A stretch of DNA of 8,658 nt from Planctomycetales bacterium. Its GTDB lineage: Bacteria > Planctomycetota > Planctomycetia > Gemmatales > Gemmataceae. The DNA is taken from positions 1 through 8,658 of the forward strand of contig JAGVLI010001079.1 in the NCBI GenBank assembly GCA_020054355.1, written 5' to 3'. The notes under the pieces were generated by a model that was not told where the DNA came from, did no database searches, and saw only the letters and a list, made by a program, of their open reading frames with translations. Of the stretch, positions 6,955 through 8,658 are shown one piece after another (position 1 is the stretch's first letter; every line of letters begins with the position of its first letter). The translations under genes were made by a program, and so were the position numbers.

Positions 6955-6984
6955 GAGGAACCACTTGTTCCGGAGTGGTGCCTC
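6955..6984. repeat. Interrupted 10-bp hairpin overlapping an alternative hairpin
   Basis: GAGG (6955-6958) pairs with CCTC (6981-6984), and ACCACT (6960-6965) pairs with AGTGGT (6974-6979), with one A-G mismatch between the two helices and an 8-base loop. A second hairpin, GGAAC (6957-6961) with GTTCC (6967-6971), uses part of the same left arm, so the two cannot form together. Two exclusive folds are what a switching leader would show, but short stems like these can also be chance. Confidence 0.35.
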
Positions 6985-7102
6985 GCTAACCCCGCAACCT
7001 AACCGAAAGCGTCCGGCCAGTCATCACCACTTCTACTTGGTCTAACAGCATCTACTGTGCCAATTGCCTTTTGTGACTTCAAAACGGTGCGCTCCGGGTG
7101 GC

Positions 7103-7118
7103 GAGTGTTTTTTCACTC
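7103..7118. repeat. Small hairpin with a T6 loop
   Basis: GAGTG (7103-7107) and CACTC (7114-7118) surround six T residues, a 5-bp stem. CCGGGTG just upstream (7094-7100) can pair imperfectly with CACTCCGG as an alternative. The T-run sits in the loop, not after the stem, so it is not a normal terminator. Confidence 0.25.
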
Positions 7119-7441
7119 CGGCAACAACTCTCTAAGACAATTCACTGTAATCAGTTGTGTCAGAGCAGTGTTTTCGCGGCAGCGAGGCAAGCCGGGAAAT
7201 ATCAACTAGACCGGCGAAAACGGGCTGTGCAGGCGGGCAGGAATCAGTGCCCATCTCCCAGGCGGGAACTGCCCAGGATGCTCCCGAACGCGGCGATTTC
7301 GCTCTCGGCATACTCAGCGCAGGCTAGCCAAACGTTCCAACTTCTGACCAGTAGATTGACCTGCAACCGATTTGCCTGAAAGGGGGGTTAGCCAGTGTTG
7401 TCGCAGTAACTCTGCCACCAACCCATATGAAGCGACTGTCC

Positions 7442-7458
7442 GCGACCGCGCGGGTCGC
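7442..7458. repeat. 6-bp inverted repeat
   Basis: GCGACC (7442-7447) and GGTCGC (7453-7458) flank GCGCG. It lies about 140 bases beyond the beta-propeller stop. Nothing nearby suggests a role; it could be an operator or chance in GC-rich DNA. Confidence 0.2.
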
Positions 7459-7540
7459 AGCAGAGCCTCTTACTGCTCAGCGCTTGCGAGTTGGTGCTGT
7501 TGAAACGCATTGACCAGATCAACCATCAGTGGAGCGCTCA

Positions 7541-7549
7541 TGCTACACT
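7541..7549 (+). promoter_or_regulatory. Extended -10-like element without an obvious downstream gene
   Basis: TGCTACACT repeats exactly the element at 207-215, within a shared 11-base stretch (206-216 and 7540-7550). A rightward promoter here would start near 7556 and run antisense into the end of the beta-propeller gene. There is no well-spaced -35; a TTGACC at 7510-7515 is 28 bases away. The short frame downstream on the plus strand does not look like a protein. Confidence 0.2.
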
Positions 7550-7576
7550 CGCGAATCGTATGTTCTCTGGAATTTG

Positions 7577-7606
7577 CGCGGAATGATGCGCACCAATCAT
7601 TCCGCG
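7577..7606 (-). terminator. Perfect 11-bp hairpin containing the beta-propeller stop codon
   Basis: CGCGGAATGAT (7577-7587) and ATCATTCCGCG (7596-7606) are exact inverted copies around an 8-base loop. On the minus strand the TGA stop (7599-7597) falls at the top of the first arm, so the last codons of the gene form the stem. Only CAAATT follows the second arm, with no U-run. It may be a terminator of the kind not needing a U-tract, a block to exonucleases, or both. A perfect 11-bp stem is unlikely by chance in this space. Confidence 0.65.
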
Positions 7607-8658
7607 AGTGGCACACACAATAGCTCGAACGGTCCCGCGCCGCGCCATTGCTCCGCGCCGTCCGCCTTCACAAAGAGGTGCTTGCCGGCGAAGGCGGGAT
7701 GGCCCCAGACCCGGCCTTCCAGGACTTTCGTGCGGGACTGTTCGTGATAGCCCTCGCGGTTCAGTCGAGCCAGGATCAGGTCGCCGACGGCATTCAGGGC
7801 CAGGATGCGGTCGCTGTCGCCCAGCCAGACGATGCTGGCATGGGGATTCCGCGCGCGGGGCGTCAGCTGGTTGCCGTCGTCCCAGAGCTTCTTGCCCGTG
7901 GCCAGCTCGATGCAGGTCAGGCCGTTGCTCTTGTCGATGGTGTAAACCAGGCCGTCGCGGTACAGCGGCTGCGCCATGATGCCGTTGAGGTCCTTCTGCA
8001 CTTCCCAGATCAGCTCGGCTTTGGTGCGCTCCGCTCCCAGGCGAATCGCTTTCGAGCCGTGCCAGTAGGCGCTGACGAAGACGGTGTCGTCGCGAAAGAT
8101 CGGCGTCGCGATGGCGACGCCATAGTTGATCTTGTAGGGCACCTTCCAGAGCGGCTTGCCGTTCTCCGGGTCGATGCCGTGAATATGCTCCGGCGTCCAG
8201 ACGATCATTTGCCGGCCGGACTTGCTGTCGATCGGCACCGGCTGGGTGTAGCCGGCGGGGTCGGGCAGGCTGCGCCAGAGTTCCTTGCCCGTGAGGCGAT
8301 GGAAAGCGATGACGCAGCCATCAGGTTCCACCCCGGTCTGGACGATGACGCGGTCGCCGTCGATCAGCGGGGCGGCGGCGAAGCCCCATTCGGGCACCCG
8401 CGCCCTGAAGTCCTTGACCATGTCCTTCGACCAGAGAATTTTGCCGTCCACCGCATCGAAGCAGAAGCAGTGACCGACCGCGCCAAGAGTGTAGACCTTG
8501 CCGTCGTGGACCGTGGGCATGGCGCGCGGGCCGTTGCTGTAACCGCCGAGTCCGCCGTAGCGCGTGAGGTACTTGTGCGACCAGAGCAGCTTGCCCGTGG
8601 CGGCGTCGAAGCAGACGACGCGCTCCTCACCGTCCGGCTCCGACTGGTCTTTCAGATC
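7597..8658 (-). CDS. PQQ-like beta-propeller repeat protein, C-terminal part (cut by window edge)
   Basis: The frame enters from the right edge and ends at TGA 7599-7597, giving 353 residues; the true start lies outside. At least six blades of the PQQ/BamB-like type can be read, each with a strand and then 'D..TGK.LW': FDAATGKLLW, FDAVDGKILW, FHRLTGKELW, IDPENGKPLW, then a diverged blade ending ELIWEV, and IELATGKKLW. The last repeats (RILALNAVGDLILARL, then VWGHPAFAGKHLFVKAD) end in ELLCVPLAE, the usual close of these propellers. Planctomycetes have many such proteins, mostly secreted, with unknown binding partners. Whether PQQ is bound is doubtful, because the family is often only structurally similar. 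Internal ATGs such as 8520 are not the start, since repeat sequence continues upstream of them. It is unlikely to be functionally tied to the glycosylation operon, from which it is separated and opposed. Confidence 0.9.
   Translation of the reverse strand, partial: DLKDQSEPDGEERVVCFDAATGKLLWSHKYLTRYGGLGGYSNGPRAMPTVHDGKVYTLGAVGHCFCFDAVDGKILWSKDMVKDFRARVPEWGFAAAPLIDGDRVIVQTGVEPDGCVIAFHRLTGKELWRSLPDPAGYTQPVPIDSKSGRQMIVWTPEHIHGIDPENGKPLWKVPYKINYGVAIATPIFRDDTVFVSAYWHGSKAIRLGAERTKAELIWEVQKDLNGIMAQPLYRDGLVYTIDKSNGLTCIELATGKKLWDDGNQLTPRARNPHASIVWLGDSDRILALNAVGDLILARLNREGYHEQSRTKVLEGRVWGHPAFAGKHLFVKADGAEQWRGAGPFELLCVPLAE

Larger units (their letters stand above)
6716..7596. other. Long intergenic region with no convincing gene
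   Basis: About 880 bases lie upstream of the 185-residue gene and downstream of the beta-propeller gene. No frame gives a credible protein: the open stretches are Arg-, Ser- and Gln-rich, have no domain or good ribosome binding site, and lack the strong third-position GC of the flanking genes. The part from about 7020 to 7420 is visibly richer in A and T. Several inverted repeats occur (6890-6907, 6955-6984, 7103-7118, 7170-7221, 7442-7458). It may hold the promoter and leader of the small gene, an untranslated RNA, or the remains of a decayed gene. I see no tRNA, transposase fragment or CRISPR repeat. Confidence 0.6.

Noticed and set aside
6143..7045. Plus-strand frame of 300 codons over the small exported-protein gene
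   Set aside because: Its first two-thirds are antisense to the minus-strand gene, which has a better ribosome binding site. The last third is Ser/Arg/Pro-rich and not protein-like.
7170..7221. 8-bp inverted repeat GTTTTCGC / GCGAAAAC with a 36-base spacer
   Set aside because: As insertion-sequence ends or an RNA stem it is unsupported: an 8-bp match over this distance is expected about once in a region this size, and there is no transposase between the arms.
7098..7379. Plus-strand frame of 93 codons in the long gap
   Set aside because: GTG start without a binding site, no domain, a Ser/Gln/Arg mixture and no coding-type GC pattern. It could be remnant sequence but I cannot support a gene.
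7470..7541. Minus-strand 23-codon frame starting MSAPLMVDLVNAF
   Set aside because: The text looks protein-like but has no Shine-Dalgarno, is very short, and continuing the upstream beta-propeller into it would need a frameshift with no sign of family sequence in between.
1..8658. CRISPR array, insertion sequence, tRNA, defence or toxin-antitoxin genes
   Set aside because: I looked on both strands and found no regularly spaced repeats, transposase, nuclease or paired small genes.

Overview
The window is GC-rich, gene-dense bacterial DNA, most likely from a planctomycete of the Gemmata/Pirellula kind. This assignment is inferred from protein style: a large PQQ-like beta-propeller protein, frequent GTG starts, weak Shine-Dalgarno use and exported proteins of no known family. 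There is no rRNA or other marker gene to confirm it.

Layout. (1) Positions 1-108, minus strand: the first 36 codons of a probable exported protein, cut by the window edge. (2) 109-311: a divergent control region with a strong dyad (123-145), a second dyad (168-183) and a possible extended -10 promoter (207-215). (3) 312-6122, plus strand: four tightly packed genes that overlap end to end. They are a polyprenyl-phosphate-type family 2 glycosyltransferase, a class I SAM methyltransferase, a large YfhO-family membrane protein, and a second multi-span membrane protein of GT-C appearance with a soluble tail. (4) 6123-6157: a short convergent gap with a small hairpin. (5) 6158-6715, minus strand: a small exported protein of unknown function. 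(6) 6716-7596: about 0.9 kb with no convincing gene but several inverted repeats. (7) 7597-8658, minus strand: the C-terminal 353 residues of a PQQ-like beta-propeller protein. Its stop codon lies inside a perfect 11-bp hairpin that probably ends transcription.

How the genes may work together. The four plus-strand genes look like one translationally coupled operon for cell-surface glycosylation. The first enzyme would load a sugar onto a lipid phosphate at the cytoplasmic face. The methyltransferase could modify the sugar or another small acceptor. The YfhO-like and GT-C-like proteins would use the lipid-linked sugar on the outer side of the membrane. The glycosyltransferase plus YfhO pairing recalls csbB-yfhO of Bacillus, here with a methyltransferase between them and a second GT-C-like protein after them. 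No GtrA/GtcA-type flippase is visible. Sugar, acceptor and final product cannot be read from the sequence.

Nothing here is a clear novel defence or mobile system. The best leads are the glycosylation cassette, the divergent control region and the structured 0.9-kb gap.
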